Assembly (NCBI RefSeq): GCF_900156725.1 | Contig: NZ_FTOI01000006.1 | Span: forward strand, 62,001-126,000 | DNA: 64,000 nt | Reading direction: 5' to 3' | Origin: Kaistella chaponensis | GTDB lineage: Bacteria; Bacteroidota; Bacteroidia; Flavobacteriales; Weeksellaceae | In this document: piece after piece, positions 50,324 through 59,323 of the stretch | Position numbering within the stretch: the stretch's first letter is position 1 | Layout of the letters: the number at the start of each line of letters is the position of its first letter | Made by a program: the position numbers and the translations under genes | The notes under the pieces: model-generated | What the model saw: the letters and a program-made list of their open reading frames with translations, nothing else | Database searches by the model: none | Told to the model about the DNA's origin: nothing

Positions 50324-52183
50324 TTATTTTTGAAGTTCTAAAATTAGGGAAGATTTTCCGGAAACAGTCATTTTATTTTCACTTGAAATGGAGAATTCTT
50401 TTCCGGAAATAACGTCTTTTCCTTTGGTAATTCCCTGTATGGATTCAGAGAAACGACTTAAATCAAGAGATTGGTCTTTTTCATTGTTATTAATGATGAC
50501 CATTACGTTTTCCTTTTCATTAAATCTGAAGTACACATACACTTTTTCCTTCGGCATGTAATGTTTGGTTTTCCCGGAGTGAATCACATTTTTCCCTTTT
50601 CGCCAGTTCAGTAGTTTTTGGGTAAAATCATGAAATCCTTTCTGTTCTGCAGTCTGTGTTTTTGGATCAAAAGCGTTTTGAGAATCACCTTTCCAACCGC
50701 CAGGAAAATCCTTGCGAATATCTGCATCACCGCCTTTATTTTTATCGCCACGCATTCCGATCTCGGAACCGTAATAGATTTGGGGAATTCCGCGAACGGT
50801 CGCCATTAAAGTTAAAGCCATTTTGTAATACCGAAGATCTCCTTTAAAAATCTCATTAAACCTTTCTGTATCGTGGTTTTCAAAGAAGACGAGAATAGTA
50901 TTAATGTTTGGATACAAAAAATCATTACCGAAAGAATTGTAAATTTTGATCATTCCTTTGTCCCAACTTTCTTCTTCTTTCAACGCATTTGGTAATTCGG
51001 TATACAGCGTAAAATCCATCACTGATGGAAGGTAAGAGTTGTAATTGTCAATGGCTGCAATCTTTGAATCTTTTTGCCAATAGGAAATATGCGCCGGATT
51101 ATACATCCACGCTTCGCCGACAATATTAAATTTTGGGTATTCGTCGGTAATTGCTTTTGCCCATTTTGCCATGGCAATTTTATCGTTGTATGGATACGTA
51201 TCTACTCGCAAACCTCCAAGTTCAGCGTATTCGATCCACCAAATTGCATTTTGCGTGAGATATTTCAAAACCAAAGGATCGCTTTGATTCAAATCCGGCA
51301 TTGTGGTATCGAACCAACCGTTTAAAGCTTCCTGTTTATCGATCTCTGCAACATTGGTATCGAACTGGGAAGTTGTTCTGTAATTCGATCTTTTGAACCC
51401 ATATTTTCCTTCGCCATCTTTGAATTGATGAATCCAGTCTTTGGTCGGTAAATCCTGAATCATCCAATGCGAAATTCCCCAATGATTGGTCACATAATCC
51501 TGAATCAGCATCATTCCCCGTTTTTGAAGGTTGCGGGAAAGCTCCAGATATTCTTCATTGGTTCCATAGCGTCCATCGATTTTGTACAAATCGGTTTGCG
51601 CGTAACCGTGATAAGAAGTTTTCTTTTCGTTGTCCTCATTTGCGGGAGTCAGCCAAAGTGCTGTTGCGCCCAAATTTTGCAAATAATCCAAATTGTTGAT
51701 GATGCCACGCAAATCGCCGCCGTGTCTTCCGCTGGGTAAAGTCCGATCTGATTTTTCAGTTAAATTAGGTTGAGAATCGTTGGAAATATCGCCGTTTGCA
51801 AAACGATCGGGCATGATCAAATACATGACATCTTTGGAAGAAAAAGATTCCCGTTCTGCAGATTTTGGAATTCTATTCTTCAGTTCGTAGGTGTAAGAAT
51901 CGAGGGTTTTATTTCCGTTTTTGAGATTGATTTTAAAAGATGAATTTTTAACCTCCTCAGTATTTACGGTGATGAAAACATAGTTTGGATTTTCAGTTTT
52001 CGTAAGGTTTTTGATCTGAATTTGATCGGAAAGTTCCACCTGATATTTGGAAATATCTTTTCCGTAAACGAGGATCTGAAGTTCAGGATTTTTCATTTTG
52101 TGCCACCAGAAAGCGGGTTCTACTTTTTGGATCTGGGCAAAGGAAAACACAGAAATGAGTAAAAATAAAAGAGTTTTTTTCAT
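50324..52183 (-). CDS. susA: GH13 neopullulanase / cyclomaltodextrinase-like amylase (SusA-like)
   Basis: A periplasmic alpha-glucan hydrolase of 619 residues with signal peptide (MKKTLLFLLISVFSFAQ). An N-terminal Ig-like domain (cyclomaltodextrinase N, about 20-115; PAFWWHKMKNPELQILVYG) precedes the GH13 barrel. Its conserved regions are DYVTNHWG, GGLRVDTYPY (nucleophile Asp), NIVGEAWM (acid/base Glu), and FFENHDTERF (third Asp). The pattern RHGGDLRGI is typical of SusA/neopullulanases. It would cut imported maltooligosaccharides to glucose, maltose and panose. Located downstream of the RAYT-like gene and upstream of the NTF2-like gene in the starch locus. Confidence 0.9.
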   Translation of the reverse strand: MKKTLLFLLISVFSFAQIQKVEPAFWWHKMKNPELQILVYGKDISKYQVELSDQIQIKNLTKTENPNYVFITVNTEEVKNSSFKINLKNGNKTLDSYTYELKNRIPKSAERESFSSKDVMYLIMPDRFANGDISNDSQPNLTEKSDRTLPSGRHGGDLRGIINNLDYLQNLGATALWLTPANEDNEKKTSYHGYAQTDLYKIDGRYGTNEEYLELSRNLQKRGMMLIQDYVTNHWGISHWMIQDLPTKDWIHQFKDGEGKYGFKRSNYRTTSQFDTNVAEIDKQEALNGWFDTTMPDLNQSDPLVLKYLTQNAIWWIEYAELGGLRVDTYPYNDKIAMAKWAKAITDEYPKFNIVGEAWMYNPAHISYWQKDSKIAAIDNYNSYLPSVMDFTLYTELPNALKEEESWDKGMIKIYNSFGNDFLYPNINTILVFFENHDTERFNEIFKGDLRYYKMALTLMATVRGIPQIYYGSEIGMRGDKNKGGDADIRKDFPGGWKGDSQNAFDPKTQTAEQKGFHDFTQKLLNWRKGKNVIHSGKTKHYMPKEKVYVYFRFNEKENVMVIINNNEKDQSLDLSRFSESIQGITKGKDVISGKEFSISSENKMTVSGKSSLILELQK

Positions 52184-52199
52184 TTTTTTATTTTAGGGA

Positions 52200-52232
52200 A
52201 ACCTTATAGGTTTTAAAAACCTATAAGGTTTG
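52200..52232. repeat. 33-bp palindrome, copy 1
   Basis: Arms AAACCTTATAGGTTTT and AAAACCTATAAGGTTT, with one A between. It is identical to the copy at 52844-52876. The RAYT-like gene ends inside it: on the minus strand the palindrome gives the last codons Thr-Leu and the stop TAG. Confidence 0.92.
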
Positions 52233-52826
52233 AATTATTTTATGAAATTGAATTAAATCTTGCGTATTTTCGAAAAAGCCCAGCATAAAATTCTTGCTTA
52301 CTTTCGTAGATTTATTTGCATTCAAATACGCATTAAATGACGAATATTTCCATTCTTCCGAACTTTTAACGAATTGATGCTGCAAAGGAATTTGATGAAT
52401 GTCTTTGAAAATATTTTTTAATTGACCTTCCTCATCTATTCTTTCTCTTTTAATATAATCAATAAACAAGGCACCTTTTCTCTGAAACATTTTGTTATAT
52501 GCTTTTGAATAAGAATTGAGCAAATTGCTTATCGGTTGCATTAAAAATTTATGTTCCTGCTCCGCCGACATTTCGTTTTCGGGTAAATCGAAATGTTTAA
52601 AAATTTCATTTTTGGATCGAAAGCAAATCAATAAACTAAGCCGTTGAGGAACTAAACAATAAGCATATATTTCTAAATACGGAAGCAAGTATTTTGAAAG
52701 TTGCCTCAAAAAATAATCATAATTACCTTCTTTCCGAAAAATTAATTCATTTCCACTGACCCTTGTAAACAAATGATAAGTCTGCTCAAATTCAAAGTTT
52801 TCATAAAGAGAAGTTTTTGTTTCCAT
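52221..52826 (-). CDS. Degenerate REP-associated (RAYT, Y1/IS200-like) transposase
   Basis: A 201-residue protein of the Y1-transposase/RAYT family. Recognisable blocks are TYHLFTRVSGNELIFRKEGN (usual YHIYNRG...IF), YLEIYAYCLVPQRLSLLICF, SNLLNSYSKAYNKMFQRKGA with the candidate catalytic Tyr, and EEWKYSSFNAYL near the end. The HUH block is normally ...MPNHxHLL; here it reads VPQRLSLL, so both metal-binding His are lost. The IHQNP block reads IHQIP. The enzyme is therefore probably inactive for DNA cleavage, either decayed or domesticated, although the frame is intact. Identical 33-bp palindromes lie on both sides, and the left one supplies its stop codon. It interrupts the same-strand starch locus between susB and susA. 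Confidence 0.82.
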   Translation of the reverse strand: METKTSLYENFEFEQTYHLFTRVSGNELIFRKEGNYDYFLRQLSKYLLPYLEIYAYCLVPQRLSLLICFRSKNEIFKHFDLPENEMSAEQEHKFLMQPISNLLNSYSKAYNKMFQRKGALFIDYIKRERIDEEGQLKNIFKDIHQIPLQHQFVKSSEEWKYSSFNAYLNANKSTKVSKNFMLGFFENTQDLIQFHKIIQTL

Positions 52827-52843
52827 TTTCGAAATTTTACTTA

Positions 52844-52876
52844 AAACCTTATAGGTTTTAAAAACCTATAAGGTTT
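52844..52876. repeat. 33-bp palindrome, copy 2
   Basis: An identical copy of the palindrome at 52200-52232, here 17 bp before the RAYT-like ATG and 9 bp after the susB stop. The two copies are 611 bp apart and enclose the gene. Confidence 0.92.
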
Positions 52877-52885
52877 CCTACATTT

Positions 52886-55042
52886 CTACTTTACAGGCTT
52901 CACAGAAATCGCGTAACCACCGCTTCTCACTAATTTCATAGGAAGTTTGGATGTGCTGGTTACAGTTTTCTTATAGATTTTATATGATTGCGGATTTTTC
53001 ACATAATCGGCATCGTCGCCATCTGCATAAACCGTGGCTTCATATTTTTTTCCTTTTGGCAGGAAAGAGAAATCTACGGTGTAATTTCTGGCGTTTTCAT
53101 CGGTGATTCCGCCAACAAACCATTCGTCTTTTCCTTTGGTTTTTCTAGCAGTATGAATGTAATCTCCCGGTTCTGCTGATAAAATCTTGGTATCATCCCA
53201 ATCTACCGCAACATCTTTGATGAATTGAAAAGCATCCATGTGTTTCGCGTAATTTTCGGGTAAATCTGCCGCCATTTGAAGCGGAGAATACATCACAACA
53301 TACAGCGCTAACTGTTTCACCAAAGTGGTTTTCACAAAACGGGTGTCTCCAGGAAAGTAATAATCGAGTTTAGTTTGGAAAATTCCTGGAGTATAATCCA
53401 TCGGTCCACCCATAAATCTGGTAAAAGGTAAAATCGTTTGGTGATCGGGATTATTTCCTCCGAAAGCTTCGAATTCTGTTCCACGAGCTGCTTCTGCACC
53501 GATCCAGTTTGGATAAGTACGGCTTAAACCGGTTGGACGAATTGATTCGTGAGAGTTCACCATGATTTTGTAATCGTTGGCTTTTTCTACAATTCTTTGG
53601 TAATGATTGATGGTCCACTGGGAAAAATGATGTTCACCACGTGGAATAATATTCCCTACATAACCGGTTTTCACGGATTCATACCCGTATTTATTCATTA
53701 ATTGAAACGCTGGATCTGCCCATCTTTCGTAATTTGCCGCCGAACCTGAGGTTTCATGATGCATCATCAATTTTATATTTTTGGAATGTGCGTAATCGTT
53801 CAACATTTTAAGGTCGAAATCTGGATACGGCGTAATAAAATCAAAAACAAATTCTTTGCTGTGACCGAACCAATCTTCCCAACCGGTGTTCCAACCTTCG
53901 ATGAGCAAAGCATCGAAACCATTTGCAGAAGCGAAATCGATGTATTCTTTCACTTTCGTGTTGTTCGCAGCGTGTTTTCCATTGGGCGTTAGTTTAGAAA
54001 AATCTGTTTTCCCGATGTGCACATTATTCGTGGTGGAATAAGACCAGTTTGATTTTCCGATGATCATTTCCCACCAAACACCCATGTATTTTGTGGGATG
54101 AATGTAGGAAGTGTCTTTGTACTGCGTTGGTTCATTTAGATTAAAAATCATCTTCGAAGCTAAAACCTCTTCAGCTTTTGGAGAAACGATAATGGTTCGC
54201 CACGGAGAAACGGCGGGAGTTTGGATATACCCTTTTGCGCCTTGTCCATCCGGAGTTAAATGGGTTTTAAATTTAAAATTGGTCGCATCAAGGTCGAGAT
54301 TTGAAGCTGCGTAATTGATCACGGCAGCTTCTGAAATATTCATATACAGTTGATCTTTCCCTTCTTTTTTCAACATTAAAGGCATTTGCACGCCATTTTT
54401 AATTAAAGTTTGGGAGGCATTTCCATCATAAGAAGTGGGCCATTTTGCAGGAACTTCGGAGAGATTGGAAGTTTGGGTTGGATATTCCTCGGAATCATAA
54501 TCTCCGGCAAGCCACCATGCTTTCATATCGGTCGGCAAATCGATCTCGGAATCTTCCTCTTTAATGATAAAATAATTGAGATTTTTCTGTTCAGGAAATT
54601 CATATCTAAAACCCAAACCATCATTAAACAAACGGAATTTCACGACAATATACCGATCGTTTGCTTTTTGGTTTAAAGTTACTGCCAATTCATTATAATG
54701 ATTAATATAGGATTTTTTTTCGCCCATTATTGGATTCCAAGTTTCATCTTTGGTATCAAATTTTTCAGCAGTTTTGGTGAAACCGTTGTCTAAATTTTTG
54801 CCTTTTTGATCTTTATTTTCAATTTCTGAGGCAAATTGAATATTTCCATCTTTTAAAAGCCTTAAACCTAACTTAGAGTCTTCAACCACTGTTTTTCCCT
54901 CATATTTTAAGTTATAGTAAGGGACTCCTGTTTTCAATTGAAAATTCATTTCAAATTTACCATCGGGAGATTTTAAAGATTGAGCATTAGAAAGAAAAGT
55001 TCCTAATAAAAGAAAAAACACAGAAGTTTTCAAATTTTTCAT
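52886..55042 (-). CDS. susB: GH97 alpha-glucosidase (SusB-like)
   Basis: A periplasmic alpha-glucosidase of 718 residues (signal MKNLKTSVFFLLLGTFLSNA). An N-terminal GH97 beta-sandwich (about 20-290) is followed by a TIM barrel (about 290-610) with LLIEGWNTGWEDWFG, LMMHHETSGSAANYERW, VNSHESIRPTGLSRTYPN and GAEAARGTEFEAFGGNNPDH. A beta-sandwich closes the chain. Glu in HHETSG is the residue that distinguishes the inverting, calcium-dependent SusB type from retaining GH97 members with Asp. It would release glucose from maltooligosaccharides. TAAATTTG at 55054-55047 ends 4 nt before the ATG, just after the susF-like terminator, so susB has its own promoter. Confidence 0.92.
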   Translation of the reverse strand: MKNLKTSVFFLLLGTFLSNAQSLKSPDGKFEMNFQLKTGVPYYNLKYEGKTVVEDSKLGLRLLKDGNIQFASEIENKDQKGKNLDNGFTKTAEKFDTKDETWNPIMGEKKSYINHYNELAVTLNQKANDRYIVVKFRLFNDGLGFRYEFPEQKNLNYFIIKEEDSEIDLPTDMKAWWLAGDYDSEEYPTQTSNLSEVPAKWPTSYDGNASQTLIKNGVQMPLMLKKEGKDQLYMNISEAAVINYAASNLDLDATNFKFKTHLTPDGQGAKGYIQTPAVSPWRTIIVSPKAEEVLASKMIFNLNEPTQYKDTSYIHPTKYMGVWWEMIIGKSNWSYSTTNNVHIGKTDFSKLTPNGKHAANNTKVKEYIDFASANGFDALLIEGWNTGWEDWFGHSKEFVFDFITPYPDFDLKMLNDYAHSKNIKLMMHHETSGSAANYERWADPAFQLMNKYGYESVKTGYVGNIIPRGEHHFSQWTINHYQRIVEKANDYKIMVNSHESIRPTGLSRTYPNWIGAEAARGTEFEAFGGNNPDHQTILPFTRFMGGPMDYTPGIFQTKLDYYFPGDTRFVKTTLVKQLALYVVMYSPLQMAADLPENYAKHMDAFQFIKDVAVDWDDTKILSAEPGDYIHTARKTKGKDEWFVGGITDENARNYTVDFSFLPKGKKYEATVYADGDDADYVKNPQSYKIYKKTVTSTSKLPMKLVRSGGYAISVKPVK

Positions 55043-55046
55043 CGTA

Positions 55047-55054
55047 CAAATTTA
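55047..55054 (-). promoter_or_regulatory. -7 box four bases before the susB ATG
   Basis: TAAATTTG on the minus strand, TACG, then ATG. It directly follows a terminator, as in the deacetylase gene at 8064. Predicts an almost leaderless transcript. Confidence 0.5.
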
Positions 55055-55065
55055 AGATTCATTAA

Positions 55066-55099
55066 AAATAAAAAAACTGCTGCTATAAAGCAACAGTTT
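55066..55099 (-). terminator. Terminator after the susCDEF genes
   Basis: On the minus strand AAACTGTTGC pairs with GCAGCAGTTT (one mismatch; 6-nt loop) followed by a T run. It divides the starch locus into susCDE-F and susB-onward units. Confidence 0.75.
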
Positions 55100-55120
55100 C
55101 TTTGGATTATAACGCTTTTT

Positions 55121-56554
55121 TTATAGTGGCGTAAGTTTATAAGTTCCCAATTTAACGTTTGCTGTAATTTTATACATATTACCACCACCATTAAACTTGA
55201 TATTGTCATTATCTCCTTTTGGTCCTAAGAACCCAGAGTTTCCACCAGTGTGAATATTTCCCCAATCTAGTTCTCCCCAAGATTGCTGACCAATAAATTT
55301 GAATTCAGAATTATCTGGAATTGCGATGGAATATTCATAAAGACCATCTCCTACTTGGTTCATAGGGATCGCTGTAGTTGGGTTCCAACCTTGTATAGAA
55401 CCTACCAAATAAAGATCAGTTGGTAAAGTTGGGATCGCAGAAGGAGTTACAGTAATGTTTCTTGAATTTTGATCAATCGTTATTTTGTACATTCCAGAAT
55501 CGCCAGTAAATTTAATATTTTCATTTCCCGAAGCTTGTAAATTACTAGACCAAGTTGTGAAATACTTGTAGCTATCATTAATACCTGAAGCATTTAAACT
55601 GTAGTTAATTGGATTCCAAGCTTGTTGACCAAGAAATCTAAATAAGCCATCATTTTGCAAATAGGTATAAATTTCTGAAATATTATTGTTATTTTTCAAC
55701 AATTGCGCTTTTGTATCGCTCCAACCAACAGCTGTTCCATCACCAACTAAATAGAAATCTACGTAAGCTGGTTGATAAGGAGTTACTTTGAATAGAACAA
55801 TTTCAGAAGTTTTTGAAATATTTCCACCTGCAGAAGTTGTTGCTGCTGTTACACGAACCTGAACTTCACTTGCAACGCCCACTGCTAAACCTAATTTTAA
55901 AGCAGCATCATTGAGTTGAAAGTTAGTCCATATCAATTCTTTCACATCTGTAGTTGTTCCACCGGAAACAAATGAAGTAGAATTTTTTGGAGCAATTTCT
56001 ACGTTATAGGTTACTGGTACTCCATAATCATAATCAGTCCATTTTACGGTAGCTGCATTTACGTTAGGATTTGCAGCATCTAAAACAATTGCTTGACCAA
56101 CTGTTGGACTTGTAATTACAGGAATTGCAACAGGATAAGGAGTAATTCCCACTGAAATCATGTTGGAAACATTGGTTCCCGAAATTACTCTAATGTAAAG
56201 TAAAGTTTGTGTATACGGCGAAAATCCTTGTTGTAAAAGCGCAGTGTTTAAAGCACTAATGGTACTTGTGTATGCATTTTTTGTGGTAGTTGCAAAAGTT
56301 ACAGGTGTTTTGAAATCTGCGGTTTTAGAAAATTGTACCGTATAAGTTCCAGTTGCACCATTTGCTGCATCCCAAGTTAAACGGAAACTGTTTCCATCCA
56401 TTGTAGGATAAAGGGTGTTGCTGCTCAAAGTTGTATTATACAATTTTATTGAACTTTCTGTGCTGGTCCAGTTTTTATCAGCTTCATCTCTACATGAGTT
56501 TAGAAGAAGTAATGGTAAAAACAATACCATTAAAATTTTAAATATATTTTTCAT
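55121..56554 (-). CDS. SusE/SusF-family outer-membrane starch-binding lipoprotein (second copy)
   Basis: A 477-residue surface lipoprotein: MKNIFKILMVLFLPLLLLNS then Cys. It has two N-terminal Ig-like SusE domains (about 30-145 and 148-265) and two C-terminal starch-binding modules (about 268-370 and 378-477). The latter carry FYLVGDGTAVGWSD / DLYLVGSIQGWNPTTAIPM and RFLGQQAWNPINYSL / FKFIGQQSWGELDWGNI; aromatic residues there stack on glucose rings in SusE/F. It is a longer paralogue of the protein at 56572, with the last 200 residues closely alike, and corresponds in place to SusF. Sits 17 bp after that gene's stop; terminator follows. Confidence 0.87.
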   Translation of the reverse strand: MKNIFKILMVLFLPLLLLNSCRDEADKNWTSTESSIKLYNTTLSSNTLYPTMDGNSFRLTWDAANGATGTYTVQFSKTADFKTPVTFATTTKNAYTSTISALNTALLQQGFSPYTQTLLYIRVISGTNVSNMISVGITPYPVAIPVITSPTVGQAIVLDAANPNVNAATVKWTDYDYGVPVTYNVEIAPKNSTSFVSGGTTTDVKELIWTNFQLNDAALKLGLAVGVASEVQVRVTAATTSAGGNISKTSEIVLFKVTPYQPAYVDFYLVGDGTAVGWSDTKAQLLKNNNNISEIYTYLQNDGLFRFLGQQAWNPINYSLNASGINDSYKYFTTWSSNLQASGNENIKFTGDSGMYKITIDQNSRNITVTPSAIPTLPTDLYLVGSIQGWNPTTAIPMNQVGDGLYEYSIAIPDNSEFKFIGQQSWGELDWGNIHTGGNSGFLGPKGDNDNIKFNGGGNMYKITANVKLGTYKLTPL

Positions 56555-56571
56555 GTTAAATCTTCTTATTA

Positions 56572-57684
56572 TTATTCAATAGTATATGTTCCTGCTTTCA
56601 GGTTCACGGTAATTTTGTAAGAACCACCATTTCCATTAAAAACGATATTTGAATTATCCTCTTTAGGACCTAAAAAACCAGAATTTCCGTTGTTGTTTTT
56701 TAGGATATTTCCCCATTCTAAGCTTGCGAATGCTTGTTGACCTAAAAATTTCATTTCCGTATTTGCACCTAAAGTAGTGGTCAATTCGAAAACGCCTTCT
56801 GATTTTCTAGTCATTGGAATTGCGTTTGCAGCATTCCATCCGTTCAAACTTCCTACTACATATAGATTCGGATATTCAAAACCTAGTGGAGAAGCGGTTG
56901 CATTGAGTGACTGTACTGCTCCATCAGCATTAATTTCTATTTTATAGATTCCAGCTGCGCCCGTAAATTTCATATTTTCACGATCAGAAAAAACGATGTT
57001 TGCGGAAGTTTGTTTAAAGTATCTACTTGCAGCATCTGTTCCAGGATTATCAATACTATAATTAATAGGACTCCAAGCTTGTTGACCTAAAAATCTGAAA
57101 CTTTCTTGAGATAAGTAAGTGTAGATATAAGAAAAATTATCCATTTTGTATAAAGCTTGTGCCACTCCCGAATTCCAACCAACGTAAGAAGCTGCTCCTA
57201 CGAGGAAGAAGTTTGGATATTCTAATGCATAAGGAGTAACATTTACAGTAGTTACATTGGAAACTGCCTTAATTTGATTAGCTCCTAAAGCAGAAATTAC
57301 TCTTAAAAACATTTTTCCTTCAATGTTTTTTGTCAAACCAATCGTTTGTGCAGCCGTATTAAGCTGACTTACTGTATAAGTTGCCGTTCTAAGGGATTGT
57401 GCTACTGTTCCTAAAACATAAGGAGTTTTAAAATCCTTGTCTTTCGAAGCTTCAATTTTGTAATTCACTTCTACAGGTACCGTGTATGCAGCTTGAGTCC
57501 AAGAAACGTTAAGCGCAGGATTATCTGGATAATTTTTATCTAAAAAAATATGTTCTGCAGATAGATCCATTGCGATTGGTGCAGCACTATTGTCTACTTG
57601 TACTAATTCTCGGTTGTCACATGAAGTTAAGCCGATCATCAGAAGTAATGCAGCAAATGCATTAATGATATATTTATTTTTCAT
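56572..57684 (-). CDS. susE: SusE-family outer-membrane starch-binding lipoprotein
   Basis: A 370-residue lipoprotein with signal MKNKYIINAFAALLLMIGLT, then SC (Cys at 22). The ATG at 57684 is used rather than one five codons upstream. It has one Ig-like SusE N-terminal domain (about 30-155) and two starch-binding modules (about 160-260 and 270-370), with FFLVGAASYVGWNSG, RFLGQQAWSPINYSI, LYVVGSLNGWNAANAIPM, and the shared GNSGFLGPKEDNSNI. It lies 27 bp downstream of susD. It would add extra glycan contact points beside SusC/D at the cell surface. Clearly homologous to the next gene, so the pair arose by duplication. Confidence 0.88.
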   Translation of the reverse strand: MKNKYIINAFAALLLMIGLTSCDNRELVQVDNSAAPIAMDLSAEHIFLDKNYPDNPALNVSWTQAAYTVPVEVNYKIEASKDKDFKTPYVLGTVAQSLRTATYTVSQLNTAAQTIGLTKNIEGKMFLRVISALGANQIKAVSNVTTVNVTPYALEYPNFFLVGAASYVGWNSGVAQALYKMDNFSYIYTYLSQESFRFLGQQAWSPINYSIDNPGTDAASRYFKQTSANIVFSDRENMKFTGAAGIYKIEINADGAVQSLNATASPLGFEYPNLYVVGSLNGWNAANAIPMTRKSEGVFELTTTLGANTEMKFLGQQAFASLEWGNILKNNNGNSGFLGPKEDNSNIVFNGNGGSYKITVNLKAGTYTIE

Positions 57685-57711
57685 TTTGTAAAAAGTCATT
57701 TAAAATTAAAA

Positions 57712-59313
57712 TTAATAACCCGTGTTTTGAACTAAGTTCGGATTAGCAATAATATCTTTTGCCGGAATTGGGTAAAGATTTCTGTAGTCTTCTACCGCTT
57801 GACCATCTTTTACACCTCCTTTCCAAGGCCATAAATAAGCTGCAGTAGTAAATTTGCCATATCGAACAAGATCTGTTCTTCTGGTCATTTCCCAACCTAA
57901 TTCTCTACCTCTTTCATCAAGAATAAAGTTTAAATTAAGAGAAGCAACTGGTAATGCACCTGCTCTAGTTCTTAAAGCATTTACATATCCTAATGCAGTT
58001 GCCGCACTTCCACCACCTCCTCTGAGGTTTGCTTCAGCGTACATCAGATAAATATCTGCTAATCTGAACATTGGAATATCGGTATCTACAAAATTCCCAG
58101 AACCTTTAGTTGGTCCATCTTGTCCTTCTGCTCCTGTACTGGTAACATTTTTAAATTTCACGAACGGATATCCATTAGAAAAATTACCTAAATCTTCAAT
58201 CTCCAAAGTTTGTTTATTGGTATAGAAATTTCCACGCAAATCGCTTGATCCGGCTCCACCGAAAAGGTTGACATACGCTTTAGTAGTTCTTAAACCAGAC
58301 CAACCACCGTTGATTCCAAAAGATTTTGCATCCATTGTTCCACCTACTGAAGCATGTACCAAATAAGTACTACCACCGTATGATTGAGCTTTCAAACCAT
58401 CAAAAACAATTGGGAAAATAACTTCTGGATTGTTTTTTTCGTTGTCTGCAAGGAATAAATCTTCGTATTTAGTTTTCAAACCATATCCACCACCAATTAC
58501 TTTTTCGCAATAAGTGATACAGTCTTTACTTCTATCAACTCCGGTATACACTTTAGCATTCAAATAAAGTCTTGCTAAAAGTGACCATGCTGCAGCTTTA
58601 TCTGCTCTTCCATAAGAAGATTTCGGAGCTTTAAGTTCATTTGAACAAGCTAATAATTCAGCTTCTACATATTTAAATAGATCTGCTCTCAAAATTCTTG
58701 GCGGAGGAGTAGATGATCCAACCGGCATATTGGTTTCTGTTGGAAAAGGTACATTTCCGAATAAATCTAAGGCATGATAATAAGCTAAAGCTCTTAAATA
58801 TCTTGCTTCAGTTCTCATGGATTTTGCTTCGATCAAATTTGCTCCAGTAATATTATTAGCCGCTAATTTCTCATCGGTTGTATTACGGATAAAATCATTA
58901 CAGAAAGCGATCTCTGTAAAAACTCTATAATAAAATGCACTTACATATTCGCTGGAAGCATCCCAATTCATTTTGTGAATGGATTGCAAAGTACCATCAT
59001 TCCACGCAATTACTGCTTCGTCTGTTGACAAAACCTGCATGGTGAAAAGCTGTCTTGTATACTGTGAAAAGTTGGCATCAATACCATTGATATCGGGATT
59101 TCCGCCGCCGCCATCTTGACCACCATGAGCAAAACCACCATATAATTTTGCCAAAGCATTTGGATAATTGGCAAAATTCCCATAAACTACTTGTGCTGTA
59201 TCATTTGAAATTGAAGTTTGTTCCAAATCTCTTACACATGAGGTCGTAGAAAATAAAGCAACCACAGAAGCTGCTGCTATTATTGTTTTAATTCTTTTTG
59301 AATAAATTTTCAT
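57712..59313 (-). CDS. susD: SusD-like starch-binding lipoprotein
   Basis: A 533-residue surface lipoprotein that forms the lid over SusC. Signal MKIYSKRIKTIIAAASVVAL... ends at the lipobox Cys 27 (TSCVRDLEQ). Family landmarks are YYRVFTEIAFCNDFIRNT, the TPR-like helices with ARYLRALAYYHALDLFGNVP (the ...RALAYYxxxxLFGNVP block), GRADKAAAWSLLARLYLNAK, the C-terminal MFRLADIYLMYAEANLRGGG, ALGYVNALRTRAGA and ILDERGRELGWEMTRRTDLV, then the tail NLYPIPAKDIIANPNLVQN. All match SusD/RagB. It lies 10 bp after susC, in the invariant susC-susD order. Confidence 0.95.
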   Translation of the reverse strand: MKIYSKRIKTIIAAASVVALFSTTSCVRDLEQTSISNDTAQVVYGNFANYPNALAKLYGGFAHGGQDGGGGNPDINGIDANFSQYTRQLFTMQVLSTDEAVIAWNDGTLQSIHKMNWDASSEYVSAFYYRVFTEIAFCNDFIRNTTDEKLAANNITGANLIEAKSMRTEARYLRALAYYHALDLFGNVPFPTETNMPVGSSTPPPRILRADLFKYVEAELLACSNELKAPKSSYGRADKAAAWSLLARLYLNAKVYTGVDRSKDCITYCEKVIGGGYGLKTKYEDLFLADNEKNNPEVIFPIVFDGLKAQSYGGSTYLVHASVGGTMDAKSFGINGGWSGLRTTKAYVNLFGGAGSSDLRGNFYTNKQTLEIEDLGNFSNGYPFVKFKNVTSTGAEGQDGPTKGSGNFVDTDIPMFRLADIYLMYAEANLRGGGGSAATALGYVNALRTRAGALPVASLNLNFILDERGRELGWEMTRRTDLVRYGKFTTAAYLWPWKGGVKDGQAVEDYRNLYPIPAKDIIANPNLVQNTGY

Positions 59314-59323
59314 TTTCTTTTAA

